From assembly GCA_033032865.1 (NCBI GenBank), contig JAWHQI010000121.1:7068001-7132000 (forward strand): a stretch of 64,000 bases of DNA, read 5' to 3'. Position 1 is the first letter of the stretch; every line of letters starts with the position of its first letter. The DNA is from Dactylorhiza incarnata (Eukaryota; Streptophyta; Magnoliopsida; Asparagales; Orchidaceae). Of this stretch, positions 11,641 through 22,527 are shown in pieces. A program made the position numbers and the translations under genes. Under the pieces are notes generated by a model, which had not been told where the DNA came from, ran no database searches, and saw only the letters and a list, made by a program, of their open reading frames with translations.

Positions 11641-12441
11641 TTTTAATTCATACCTATGACGACATCATTTTGTTGGATGGCTTCTTGTTGGCCAAGTGAG
11701 TAAACTCTCGGCTGGGTCGGAATGTGTTGGGAAGCAGAAGACTCCGCAGCTTTGCCTTTTTCTGCAAGACTCGCAGCACAAGCATAGTCCACTGCTCGAT
11801 TTCCTGCCTTCAGGGGACCACTTCGACACACCGCGGCTTTGTGTCCCACCTTCCCGCAGGTGAAACACGTGATAGGACCCCACACAGTCGTTGCTCTCGA
11901 AACATTAGAAGGAGCTGGTTCCGCGAACCTAGACTTCCTCTAATTTTTCCTGAACTCAGATTTGGACTGAGAGGCCGGCGCATGAAATTCAGGTTTCTTT
12001 GCAACACCCCTTGCTTGCACTCTCTTCATGTCCAACTCCAGAGATTTGACAGTTTGCACCATCACCTGGAAGCCAAACGTCATTGGGCCTGCAAGGTGCA
12101 ACCTCCACTCATCTTGAAGCCCTTCATAAAATTTGTTCGTTTTCGTTTCCTCGTCTTCCACCAAAGACCCCGCATAGCGACCCAGTATAGTAAACTCATG
12201 CAAGTAATCGTCTACGGAGCGATCACCTTGTGTTAACCTCAAGAACTGGTTTTGCAACGCAATGCGTTGGGCAGAGGGAATAAACCTCTGGAGAAATGAC
12301 TTTGAGAACTCTGTCATTGTGATTTCGGTAACATCTCTACTACAAATCTTATGTAACTCCTGTTCTTCCCACCACAGCACTGCCTCTCCATCTAGAAGGA
12401 AATTGGCTAGGGTGACCATCATGGGTTCGTCATTCGCTATC
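11640..12441 (-). pseudogene. Gypsy B gag, C-terminal part with zinc knuckle
   Basis: Minus-strand frame 12422-11940 holds the gag core (ANFLLDGEAVLWWEEQE, FLQRFIPSAQR, YLHEFTILGRYAG), frameshifted near 11940-11885. It continues with the CCHC knuckle CFTCGKVGHKAAVC (C-X2-C-X4-H-X4-C), which binds RNA. It is cut at 12441 by element T; the N-terminal part resumes at 27461-27891 beyond the TSD CTATC. Confidence 0.82.
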
Positions 12442-13364
12442 TGTTGAAACCAGTTTCTCGGCTTCAGCGTTCGAAAGAGGGTTGCGACTAGCCCTTACTT
12501 GACCTAAGCCCTGACCCGTGACCGGTTGCTAGGAACTAAGAGACTCTGACTTGATGACAGCTAGAGTCTAGGAACAGACCCCTTAAGCTTCAGCGTGGAG
12601 GTCCCACCACACACCCGGAAGCCCACTCGGAACTTCCCCTCCCAAGCCAATGCTGAGCCTGGGCACCTTGGAGGGCACTAAGGAGCACCTCACCGTCCAC
12701 CTTCGATGACAAGGGGGAGGGAGGGGTAGTTCTTGCTCACAACACACACGCGAGGGAGGGGGGTAGAGACGTCCAACCCTTCCCAAGGTGCCCATGGGGG
12801 TCTATTTATAGACTTTCCCAAAAATGGGCCACGGGTAGCAAAAATCCTGCTATCCGCAGCCCAACCATGACCGCTATTGATCACGCATGAGGGGGCGTGT
12901 GGGAATCGAGGTGTCCACTCCCCACAACACGGGAGGTCATTATGAACTCCCCACCTATGCCGTGAGAGTGGCGAATCCCCCCCCCCCACTTTCCCCCGAG
13001 GTGGCCGGCGAGTGGGGGTGTCCCTCCCACTCGCCTGGCGAGTGGGAGGGCTCTCCCACTCAGCCGGCGAGTGGTAGGGCTCCTCCCACTCGCGTTCTCC
13101 CACTCAACCGGCAAGTGGGAGGGTTCCTACCACTCGCTTGGAGAGTGGGAGGGCCTCTCCCACTCGCCCGGCGAGTGGGAGGGTCCCTCACACTCGCCCG
13201 AGTGAGTGGGAGTGAACCTCCCACTCCTCCCGCAAAGGGCCTCTTTTTGCCTTGATCGGTTTCAACCGTCTCCACGAGGTCATTCTATCCGTCTCGGCCA
13301 CCCTTACTGTCTTGACTTCATCCGGGTCGGGTCGTACCGACTCGGGAAATCTGAGGGTTGTACA
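12442..13364 (-). repeat. 3' LTR of T
   Basis: The LTR is 923 bp. Its partner totals about 956 bp without element H. The difference is partly a G27 run in the partner and changes in the hairpin array. A purine-rich stretch on the minus strand (GCAAAGAGCGGGGATTG, 13381-13365) abuts it as a plausible PPT. Confidence 0.9.
12802..13230 (-). promoter_or_regulatory. T LTR U3: long-armed dyad array plus TATA box
   Basis: About seven inverted repeats built on CCCACTCGC and GCGAGTGGG. The best has perfect 13-base arms around CTG (13022-13050); another has 11-base arms around CCG (13157-13181). On the minus strand TATAAATAG follows at 12810-12802. In the partner LTR the TATA is altered (20715-20725 region). 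Confidence 0.65.
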
Positions 13365-13474
13365 CAATCCCCGCTCTTTGCGAGCTTGACCCAAGCTCAG
13401 AAAGAAAATCCAACCCACCTATTGGACGAGTAGGTGGGACCCGGAGGGAATCTTCGGAGGGTTCCGCCTGATGG

Positions 13475-13483
13475 CTATATAAA
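13475..13483 (+). promoter_or_regulatory. TATA box for plus-strand accessory gene 1 of T
   Basis: CTATATAAA lies 70 bp before the ATG at 13553, just outside the LTR and on the strand opposite to gag. It suggests an independent plus-strand promoter; the LTR dyad array (13001-13230) lies upstream. Confidence 0.55.
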
Positions 13484-13552
13484 CCCTTCGAAGAGGGAGG
13501 TAAGGGAGAGCACCATTCTTAAGAGCTCCCCCTACTCCCCTTCTTGGACAAG

Positions 13553-14475
13553 ATGGATCCACCTCAGGACTTCAGGGCTCGCTTTAAGGCTCTTACTGGG
13601 AAGGGTCAGTCTGACCTGACGGAGCTTAAAGCTATGATCCTTGACCCTCCATACTCCCCTACCCGGTCTGCGATGCGATCGCTTCGGAAGAAGCCTCGGT
13701 CTGAGTCGGTGAAAGAGGTTGCTTCATCATCCTCTCATGGGGTGACCGAATTTGCCCGAGGCCTGGACGCGGACCCGGTATCGATTCTCCCCTCATTTTT
13801 CACTTCACTCATGTGGCTACACCTGACCATGACGACATGTTTCTTCATTGTTCACAGCTTCTCGCGGATGACCTTGAAGGGATCCGAAGAATGGTAGAGG
13901 GAACGGGTGTAGACGCTCGGGTGAGCCCTATCTCTCTCGCTCAGGAACCTGCCGCCCTCTCGACTGCTCACGATGACTCTTCTGCTGGAGGGAACAAGAC
14001 CTCGACGGGTCAATCGAGCCGAAGGGAAGTCTCGGCGACACCCCACTCTCCAACTGCAATCACGGAGCCCATCGAGGACCGACCCGACGTCTTCGATCGT
14101 CTGAGCCGCTTGGAGACCCTTACCCAGGAGCTGCGGGAGGGGAGGCTGTCTTCCAGACCCGACCCCCTCGCACGTGTTTGCGTACTGGAGCGTCGGGTGG
14201 AGAGGCTGGAGGCTGAACTCAACCTCCTATGGGGAGAGTTCCGGCTTGCATTCGGGGGCATGACGACACCGTTCGAGGATCACTTTCACCGGGTAGAGGC
14301 CTCCGTGCGCACCGTGGGCGAGGAGCTCTCCTCAGCCAAGGCATGCTTTGAATCCACGCGTGGGGGTCCCCTTTACCCAGGACCAGCGCTTCTGGAAGTG
14401 GACGACGTGTTAGCTACCCTTTCCTTTAGGGGATCTACTATTGGTTATGTAATAATGAAGATCGACTCATCGTAG
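13553..14475 (+). CDS. T accessory gene 1, coiled-coil protein, two exons, antisense to gag
   Basis: The ATG at 13553 opens MDPPQDFRARFKALTGKG. Exon 1 runs to 13777. An 80-bp intron (13778-13857) starts GTATCG and ends in a pyrimidine-rich run plus CACAG. Exon 2 starts at 13858 in the correct phase (LLADDLEGIRRM) and ends with a stop at 14475, giving about 280 residues with no internal stop. Exon 2 has heptad-like segments (LSRLETLTQELREG; LERRVERLEAELNLL). No enzymatic motif is visible. Similar antisense ORFs in Tat elements have no established function. Without splicing the two halves are in different frames. Confidence 0.62.
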
Positions 14476-14770
14476 CAGTTCGTCTGCTTCGCGGTCGGAC
14501 TATTTGTTCATCACGTTTTTGCCATGTTTATTTTAATAACCCTGCTGAGTCATATCTCATTTGAGCCGTTATTATTTGGCTAACTAACATGCATGGTGAG
14601 CGTAGTGACACTGAAACGGCTGACTAACGGGCGGGAGATAGAGGCCTCGGGTGGACGGTCCGAGGACGAAGTGGCCGGGTGGTGTGTCAGGGGGAGACGT
14701 AGGCGAAGAGACCTCTAAGTCCGCATCGCTACCTCAGGGGAGAGGGCCGCGAGGCCCTCCCTCCTCTGCC

Positions 14771-14970
14771 GGGCGAGTGGACCATGAGGTCCACTCCCGA
14801 GCACCGGGCGAGTGGACCTCAAGGTCCACTCGCCTATGTTCGGGCTGAGTGGGCCTTGCGGTCCACTCGCCCGGGGCGAGTGGACCACCTGGTCCACTCC
14901 CTCCTCCATGCCCTTGGGCGAGTGGACCCCATGGTCCACTGGCCTCCTCTTTTATCCCCCCAATAAATAC
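14771..14970 (+). promoter_or_regulatory. Dyad array and TATA-like site upstream of T accessory gene 2
   Basis: Five inverted repeats of GAGTGGACC and GGTCCACTC with 4-base spacers occur in 14771-14940. The best has 12-base arms (14807-14834; GGCGAGTGGACC and its complement around TCAA). AATAAATAC follows at 14962-14970, about 100 bp before the ATG at 15066. The sense and strength of the promoter are inferred. Confidence 0.5.
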
Positions 14971-15065
14971 ACCTCCCTTCTACCTCTAGGCCCTCACCTT
15001 CATCTCTTCCTTTGCCTTGCTTTCCTCCCAGAGCCAGCTCTACCCTTTCCTTCCACTCCTGCAAG

Positions 15066-16899
15066 ATGGCATCCAACCGTCCAGCTGTCAAGAGGAACGG
15101 CCGGGAGCAAAACGCGGCCAACTTCTCAGGGGGTTCTTTCCCCGTATGGAAAGTATCCAAGGAGGACCACTCCGCCTTCAAGACTTCCTGCCTCCCTGAG
15201 GGGTGGAAATGCAGATGCCCATCAGGGGGTGAGACCGTCAACTCCTTTTACGATGACTGGCTTGCATTCCCTCTCCCTCACTTTGAGGTTGGGCTACAGC
15301 TGCCTTTGTGGCCTGAGGTGAAGGAGTTCCTGGACAACTTCGGCGTAGTCCCGGCTCAGGTTAACACAAATGCGATCTCGATGTTAACAGCTTACACGTG
15401 CTACTTGCGGGAGGAGAGGGTGATGTTCGACCTGAACGTGTTCCGCAAGATCTTCACCTTCCGAGCGACCGCCGAAGGGGTGTGCTTCCTGACCGGCACA
15501 CACATGGAGGTGCACGAGACCCTCAACAAGGTCCACCACTGGAACGACTCATTTGTGTTCGTTCGGGGTGACCTGGACGGCATCCCCTTCTCCCCCACAC
15601 GGATACCTGAGAAGGTCTGCAAACACCCTCGCTACATGGGCAGGCTGTCGAGCTGCACTGCTTCCTTAAGGGTGCGAGATTCGAGGTTGAGCACCTCCGG
15701 AGGAACATCAATCAACTCACCTATGTGGAGCCGGGGACGGGTACTTGGACCTCGACAACTTGCCTCCTTTATGGTTCATTTCTTCCCATTGCTGCTTAAC
15801 CCGTCCTAACTTGTGCAGGTGTAAGGTCCGTTCCTCGACACCTTCCCTCTGCGGGGGGAAGTTCCTCCTTCGCCCATGGGCTCATCGAGGAGGTTGCGGC
15901 TGCTTCTGCCTCGGCTCTGAATGTACCCGGGTCGAGGCAGAGAAGGGACAAGGAGCAGGTGGTGGAGGAGGGAGCACCCTCCTTCCCACCGAAGGAGCCG
16001 AGGATGCGGCGGGTGAAAGTCGTCTGCCGAAGGGACTCCAGGGCACCGACTATGGAGAGGGGGGAACCGAGTGACCCCAACACGCTGGCCAACCACCCTA
16101 ACTTTGAGATGGGGAGGAAGGCCACGGACCCTCTTAGCGATCCCATCATCCATTGGGATGACACGATGAAACGGGTTTCCCTCACCTCTCAGCGGCCTTC
16201 GTGGGTGGAGGGCGACGTCATTGATAGCGCGACGCATAACCTTATCTATGGCATCTACGGTCGGGAGGACGCGACATCCTACAAGGAGATGTATATGCGC
16301 GGCCTTGCGTACGCAAGCTCCCAGGCCCAGCTTCGCGGGACCGAGCTCTCCCACATGGCCGCCCGCCGAGGTCTCAGTCTCTCGAGCAGGTGGATGCGGG
16401 CAGATGCGTCAAAGATGGACGCAGAAGAAATGGCCATCGATCTCGCGGCTCGCTTGGCCACCGCTGAGAAGCTCCTGGAAGAATCATCTGGAGGCTTGGT
16501 TCGTGCCAACTTTGATGACTTTTCCTTTTCTCTTCTCAACTCCTCATTATTCACAGGTTCTAATTCATTTGCTTTGTTAACCTGCAGGGACCCGGCGCCG
16601 CCAACTTGCTCAGGAGACGATGCGAGGAGTCGGACCGGGAGGTGCATGACCTGAGGGCTCAGCTTGCTGAAGCCCGTAGGCAGCTAGAGGAGAGGGGGGG
16701 AGAGGGAAGTGTACCTTCGAGGACAGCGATGCCGGTTCCACCTCGGCCTACTGAAGTCGAGCGCGCTCGGGGGAAGATCATGGCGTCAACAACCCAAGCC
16801 ATGGTGAGTGACCTTCATGCTGTGGATGCCCTCCGAGATAACTGGAGGAGGGTCTCTGCCAGCGACATCTTGCCTGAGTTCTTCCCTTCGCCCGGGTGA
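15066..16899 (+). pseudogene. T accessory gene 2, plant transposon-type (Transposase_28-like) protein, three exons, one frameshift
   Basis: The ATG at 15066 gives MASNRPAVKRNG. The stretch with FYDDWLAFPLPHFEVGLQLP, FLDNFGVVPAQVNTNA and VMFDLNVFRKIF resembles the family catalogued as putative gypsy-type transposon protein (PF04195), by recall. A one-base shift near 15645 moves the frame on (VELHCFLKGARFEVEHL). Intron 1 is 15741-15818 (GTACTT...GTGCAG), intron 2 is 16499-16587 (GTTCGT...CTGCAG); both preserve frame. Exon 3 (16588-16899) is coiled-coil-like (LRAQLAEARRQLEERG). The spliced length would be about 555 residues. Only the single shift breaks it. Confidence 0.6.
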
Positions 16900-17239
16900 T
16901 CCGACTCGTCTCCCAGCAGCGGCGGCTACTCCCCCTGGTCGTGAGGGTGGCCAGTTCTCCCTTCTTTTTCCCGTTCCTCATAGGAGTTATGCACATTTTG
17001 TATCTGCTTTCTCTTTTAGCCCTGCATGTACTAGTAGGGGTGAAGCAAGAACTCATGTAATACATGTTATCCATGAATCAGTAAGCATTGTAATGAATGT
17101 CTTAGCTTACTCTTCCTTGTACTTCTTGAGGATGTGATACCTTACTTGAATCTACCGCCGAGTAGTCGATCGACCCGATGAGTTTCCTATCTGCCGATAT
17201 GACTGAGTCTGGGGGGTGGTCTTCTTTAGTCAGGGATCT

Positions 17240-17920
17240 TACCGATTGGAGGTGGAAGTACCCATCCACGTCCTGGGAGTCTTAGCTCAACCGGGGGTGG
17301 AGGAACTCAACGCCTTCCCAATCTGACTGGAGGTGGAAGTACCCATCCATGTCCTGGGAGTCTTAGCTCAACCGGGGGTGGAGGAACTCAACGCCTTCCC
17401 AGTCCCCTTACTGATTGGCGGTGGAAGTACCCATCCGCGTCCTGGGAGTTTTAGCTCAACCGGGGGTGGAGGAACTCAACGCCTTCCTAATCTAACTGGA
17501 GGTGGAAGTACCCATCCGTGTCCTGGGAATCTTAGCTCAACCGGGGGTGGAGGAAATCAACGCCTTCCCAGTCCCCTTAGGGATTGGAGGTGGAAGTACC
17601 CATCCGCGTCCTGGGAGTCTTAGCTCAACCGGTGGTGGAGGAACTCAACGCCTTCCCAATCTGACTGGAGGTGGAAGCACCCATCCGTGTACTGGGAGTC
17701 TTAGCTCAACCGGGGGTGGAGGAACTCAACGCCTTCCCAGTCCCCTTACTGATTGGAGGTGGAAGTACCCATCCGCGTCCTGGGAGTCTTAGCTCAACCG
17801 GGGGTGGAGGAACTCAACGCCTTCCCAATCTGACTGGAGGTGGAAGTACCCATCCGTGTCCTGGGAGTCTTAGCTCAACCGGGGGTGGAGGAACTCAACG
17901 CCTCCCCAGTCCAATTACCA
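17240..17920. repeat. Tandem array in T, 8 units of 80-88 bp forming 169-bp dimers
   Basis: GGAGGTGGAAGTACCCATCC recurs near 17247, 17326, 17413, 17499, 17585, 17665, 17753 and 17835. Spacings alternate between short and long, giving a 169-bp higher-order period. A diverged copy of one segment (TCGACCCGAT to TAGTCAGGGAT) flanks it on both sides, near 17160 and 17925. Open frames through it are periodic shadows. Confidence 0.9.
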
Positions 17921-18044
17921 AGCAGCGAGTCGACCCGATACGTCCCCCATCTACTGGTATGACTTAGCCCGGCGGAGGGTCTCTAGCCAGGGATTTTGAA
18001 CCTGGATGTTTTTTCAGAATCCCTCTCCCATTCATAGTTCTTAC

Positions 18045-18225
18045 CCATTACAACTTGCCTACACTACGCCCCTTTGGGCATCCTGTTACACCTCGCCCTT
18101 TTCCGGGCCCCTCCTTACACCTCGCCCCCTATCCGGGCACTTCACTACACTTTGTCCCCTATATAGGCACGTCGTTACAACTCGCCCCTCCCAGGGCACT
18201 TCCATATACATCACCCCTTCCGGGC
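18045..18225. repeat. About 30-bp imperfect tandem repeats in T, six units
   Basis: Units of the form TTACACCTCGCCCC...GGGCACTTC repeat every 28-30 bases. They lie directly after the protease frame on the element strand, where RT would be expected. Confidence 0.8.
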
Positions 18226-18790
18226 TCACTCGACCGCCTGCTCCTCGGCCATCCCTGCCATCGCTTCTTCCACCTCTTCGGCTGCTTGCATCCATCCGAT
18301 TGTGTTGACCGTAGTAACGTAACACTGGCGCGCCTCCCGGGGATCCCCCCTGACTCTCACTTGGAGATCTCCAGAGTTGTACTTCAAGCACTGGTGGTAG
18401 GAGGACGGCAAGCACATGTACGCGCTGATAAGGGGACGCCCGAAGATGGCGTTGTAACTGCTCGGCGCATCCATGATGACGAACCGGAAATTCTTTGAAG
18501 TTCCCCCCAAGGTGACGAGGAGTTTGACTCCTCCCTCCAACTCCTTCCTCTCCCTGAAAAATCCGAAGAGTGGTCCATCCGATGCCAGCACTCTCTTTGC
18601 CTCCACCTTCATCCCTTCAAAGGCCCTCTTGAACACCACATTCACCGAGCTCCCGTTGTCGACTAGGATTCGGGAGACGGTGAAGTTCTCGATTGCGGCC
18701 TTGATGACCAGCGCGTCGCAGAAGGGATCCTCATGGGCCGGCAGGTCTTGGGTAGAGAAGGTGATCTTCTCGCTTGAAGGTGGCGATCAG
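18226..18790 (-). pseudogene. T aspartic protease region
   Basis: Reading leftwards on the minus strand: ITFSTQDLPAHEDPFCDALV, then the active-site-like LVDNGSSVNVVF (Asp retained, DNGS instead of DTGS), then FGFFRERKELEGG, SYNAIFGRPLI and ISAYMCLPSSY. This order matches Tat gag-protease. The frame ends at 18226 where the RT domain should begin, so the element codes no polymerase. Confidence 0.75.
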
Positions 18791-20304
18791 GAGGTCAAGG
18801 CGATGCTCCGACGATATATGGCGTGCAGACTCCCCTTCCGGGTGGCCTCTCTGCCTGCTCCCCCGTGGATGACCCCGATCCCTTCCAGGGCCCCTACATC
18901 GACCCTCTCTTCACAAGGATCATCCTCTTCCTTGTTCTTCCCTTTCTCCCCTACCTGCGGCCCTTCCAGGCACAACTGCTTCCCCTCTGCTGGGGCTCTT
19001 CCTCCTTCCCTCATCTCGAGGAACTCTGGGGAAGCCTCGGTCGCGTGACCTTCCTGCTGGTGGAAGTCACAATATAGCGGCGCCAGCTCGTCTCCCCGCT
19101 TCTCCCAACGCTCCTTCTTCCTTCCACCTCTCTTCCGGCCGATGGCCATGGCTTGCAGGGGCTGGACTTGCAGCGGCCCCGAGCTCTATTGCAACCCTCC
19201 CGGGTGGAACCGCACGTGCCTCCCCTGATAACCTCCTCCTCCCTGGAAGTGGCCCCTTCCTTGGCCTTGAGGGGGACCAACTTGTGACCTCCAAGCTGGT
19301 CGGGCGGCTGTCGGTTACGACTTCCAGCCTTGCTCCTGCCCAACGGGAGGTCCCTGTTGCCCCTGACTCTTCACTTCTTCCTTATTTCTTCCTCCATGCT
19401 CTCCCCTTTTCTCCTCTGCTACCTCGACTAACCTAGCCACGAACTCCTGATTGTTAGCCTCACACTCGGTCTCACGATCAGCACGCTTCATCAACTCCTC
19501 GAAAGACAAAGGAGGGTCCCGTGTCAGACTCATCCGGAACAGCCCCGGCTGCAGCCCAAGGGTGAAGGCTAGCTGTAGGGTGTGCCCGGGCACCTCGACA
19601 ACAAGGAGGACCTCTGCCTGGAACCTATCCATGTAGTCAGCTAGCGTCTCCCTTGGCTTTTGCTTGACTGCGAACAAGACTTCCATGATCTTTCTCCTCT
19701 TCTTCGAGGTAGAGAACCTTAACAAGAAACATCGACACAGATCTTCGAAACGGTAGAAGGTTCCCGCCGGGAGCAAGTGGAACCAATCCCTCGCCTTTCC
19801 CTGGAACTTGACGGCAAAAAGCCTGCACATGAAAGCGTCCGACATTTGCCTGATCGAGGTCATGTCCTCGAACCACTGGAGGTGCTAGAGAGGATCGTTA
19901 TCCCCCTCGTAGTAAAACATGGTAGGCTCGTGAAACCCATCCGGGATGGGGGCTGACATGACTAGCTCGCAGAAAGGGCTCCTCCATTCTTCTTGGTTGG
20001 GGGGAGGAATTCCCATCACCTCCCCGCCGGGGCAGCTGGTTCGGGGCGAACTGTTGAAGAGCACTCGCGCTTGGAGGCTTAAACCCTCCTCCGAGGCTGG
20101 ATTCTTCCTTTGCTGACTGCTTCTTCCCACTTCCTTTAAGGGGAGTGAGGGGATCCTAGGTGCAGGTGGTGTTGAGCACTCGCCGCGAGCGGAGGATGCG
20201 GCCTGCTTGAACTCCAGGATCCTCTTGCTGAATTCGTCGAAGTCGCTCTTCTTCACATACTCGCAAGGAGGAGGCGGGTCTCCCAACTCGTCGCTTCCAG
20301 CCAT
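18787..20304 (-). pseudogene. T gag
   Basis: The likely start is the ATG at 20304 (MAGSDELGDPPPPCEYVKK). The gag core (19863-19315) contains FAVKFQGKARDWFHLLPAGT, FEDLCRCFLLRF, KQKPRETLADYMDRFQ and LSFEELMKRAD, a Retrotrans_gag-type domain. A stop or shift lies near 19885 and another between 19315 and 19149. The C-terminal CDFHQQEGHATEASPEF (near 19060) corresponds to the Tat zinc-binding segment but has lost its last Cys. Not functional as it stands. Confidence 0.78.
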
Positions 20305-20359
20305 GAGACTTGGCTCAGATTTTTCCGAACTAGTCGCTTCCACGCTCACCGCACCAGAG

Positions 20360-21016
20360 TGTTGAAACCAGTTTCCCGGCTTCAGCGTTCGAAAGAGGGT
20401 TGCGACTAGCCCTTACTTGACCTAAGCCCTGACCCGTGACCGGTTGCTAGGAACTAAGAGACTCGGACTTGATGACAACTAGAGTCTAGGAACAGACCCC
20501 TTAAGCTTCAGCGTGGAGGTCCCACCACACACCCGGAAGCCCACCCGGAACTTCCCCTCCCAAGCCAATGCTGAGCCTGGGCACTTTGGAGGGCACTAAG
20601 GAGCACCTCACCGTCCACCTTCGATGACAAGGGGGAGGGGAGGGGTAGTGCTTGCTCACAACACACACGCGAGGGAGGGGGTAGAGATGACCAACCCTTC
20701 CCAAGGTGCCATGAGGGTCTATTTGTAGACTTTCCCAAAAATGGGCTGCGAATAGCAAAAATCCTGCTATCCGCAGCCCAACCATGACCGCTATTGATCA
20801 CGCCTGAGGGGGGGGGGGGGGGGGGGGGGGGGGGCGAGTGGGACTCGAGGTGTCCACTCCCCCCCTCACGGGAGGTCATTATGACCTCCCCACCTATGCC
20901 GGGCGAGTGGGCCCCCCCCCCCCACTTGCCCCCGAGGTGGCTGGCGAGTGGGGGTGTCCCTCCCACTCGCCCGACGAGTGGGACGGCTCTCCCACTCAGC
21001 CGGTGAGTGGGAGGGC
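20360..21016 (-). repeat. 5' LTR of T, left half (split by element H)
   Basis: It begins TGTTGAAACCAG, like 12442, and is collinear with it up to the hairpin array. H interrupts at 21016/21017 with TSD AGGGC (21012-21016). The bases to its left (minus strand CTCTGGTGCGGTGAGCG) should hold the primer site, but I could not assign a tRNA. Confidence 0.9.
20808..20834. repeat. G27 homopolymer in the T LTR
   Basis: A run of 27 G in the 5' LTR. The partner LTR has the short sequence GAGGGGGCG at the matching place (12891-12899). Assembly or sequencing length may be unreliable here. Confidence 0.9.
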
Positions 21017-22527
21017 TGATGCGATAATTTCGTCAAGTGCACCGGTCGCGCAAGTAATAATAATGGGGAAAATCCCCGAGTGTCGGTCTCTTGAGGAACA
21101 CAGTAAGGTGGAGTTAACTTTCAAGGAAGGACTTGAGATCGAAGTCCTTTAGGTCGAATGGATTGCGGGAGAGTTGGGTTGGCTTTTGGAAAATAAAATA
21201 AAACAACTACAACTACTCCTATGCAATGCCGCTATGCAATGCTTCGCTTGGCGGGATGGGGACTAGGCAGGCCTTGAGCGCGCTGCGTCGCAAGGGCGGA
21301 TGGACGAGTAGGCAAGCGGAATCGAACAATGCAGGCCTTGAGCGCGCTGCTTCATTAGGCGGGATGGAATACGGGCCGCGATGCCACGCTTCGGTACGCG
21401 GATGGACGAGTAGGCTAACGGAATGAGGGTCGCAAGCACCTCTTCGACAAGCACGCCACTAGCAATTGCTAGTGCGGCACCGGGCACGGTGGTGAAGTGG
21501 AAAATGGATGGGGGCGCACCTCATTAAAACATATGAACTAAATAATTCCATAAACATGAAATAAACAATAATACACATAGTTCATAACATTCATCATCTA
21601 AATATAGAGATTACAAACAACTACAACCACACAAGTAGAAGAAAAAGGCAAGAGATACGACCGAATCCGGAGTCTCATTGTAGATTCACGGTAGGAATCG
21701 TCGGGTTGTCAATCCACGTCCTAGCTCGTTCCCAACTGCGTCCGAGGTAGAGGAGGGCTGTCACACCTCCCAATGGACCCGTCTTCTCCAGCGCTTTACC
21801 ATCCGGCCACGTCTAATGCGAAGAACTCCTTACTTGGCGATGAAGATGCCTGGAATCTCCTCCTTGAAGCTCTTGGATGATGGAGGAGGCCTAGGGGGCG
21901 GAGAACCAGTGGAAATGGGCGGAACGGCGGACTGGCGGAAGAAAAATGGAGCGATCCCGACCTAATTCGCGAGCAGGTCGATTTATAGGCGCTGGAATAA
22001 ACAGTGCGCACAGTCAGTGGCGCACGACCAGTGGTCGTGCGCACTAGAATCCTGTGATCGTGCGCTCTGCCTGGACGGAGCCTGCAAGGTCAGAAATTAT
22101 AAAATACAATGTTCGCACGACCAGTGGCGCACGACCAGTGGTCGTGCGCACTATCGTAAGTGGTCGTGCGATAAGCAAGACAGAACTCATAAAAAGGGTG
22201 TTAAGTGCGCACGATCAGTGGCGCACGACCAGTGGTCGTGCGCAATAGAACCAGTGATCGTGCGCAGTGTTCCTGTACAGAATTGTACCGGGAACACCTG
22301 CACGACTCCTGTTCCAGCATACAACACTAATCAAACCACTTAAAGTGACGCTTAACATGCAAGAAAACTAATAACCAAGATAAACAAGAATTAACACCAA
22401 AACGGGCCTAAAAGTGCACTTAGCATGGAATGACAAATATGAATGAAAACATGTCTAAAGTGAAGTGCATAGACTAGAAAATCGGCCCAGATGAGTCCAT
22501 AAATGTGTATATAATTGGGACTCTTCA
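21017..22527 (-). repeat. 3' LTR of H
   Basis: It opens TGATGCGATAATTTCG and ends GGGACTCTTCA. It is very similar to 25643-27151 (scattered substitutions only), so the insertion is fairly recent relative to its hosts. Confidence 0.92.
21981..22265 (-). promoter_or_regulatory. H LTR U3: perfect palindromes plus TATA box
   Basis: Three identical 23-bp palindromes (arm GCGCACGACCA, one central base, arm TGGTCGTGCGC) lie at 22020-22042, 22127-22149 and 22221-22243, with extra GATCGTGCGC half-sites. On the minus strand TATAAAT lies at 21987-21981, just downstream. The right LTR has the same set at 26644-26666, 26751-26773 and 26845-26867. Confidence 0.7.

Noticed and set aside
14834..15241. Minus-strand 135-codon frame and plus-strand frame 14812-15321
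   Set aside because: Shadows over the hairpin array and the start of T accessory gene 2; no domain and wrong frame for the gene.
15614..15643. A 30-bp intron to explain the frame change in T accessory gene 2
   Set aside because: GT and AG are present, but 30 bp is too short for a plant intron; a one-base indel is simpler.
17333..17967. Three 96-98 codon frames spaced by exactly 169 bases
   Set aside because: They are the same frame repeated by the tandem array; no start context or domain.
20345..20358. Primer binding site of T
   Set aside because: The position is right and TGGTGCGGTGAGCG could pair with a tRNA 3' end, but I could not match it to a known plant tRNA with confidence.
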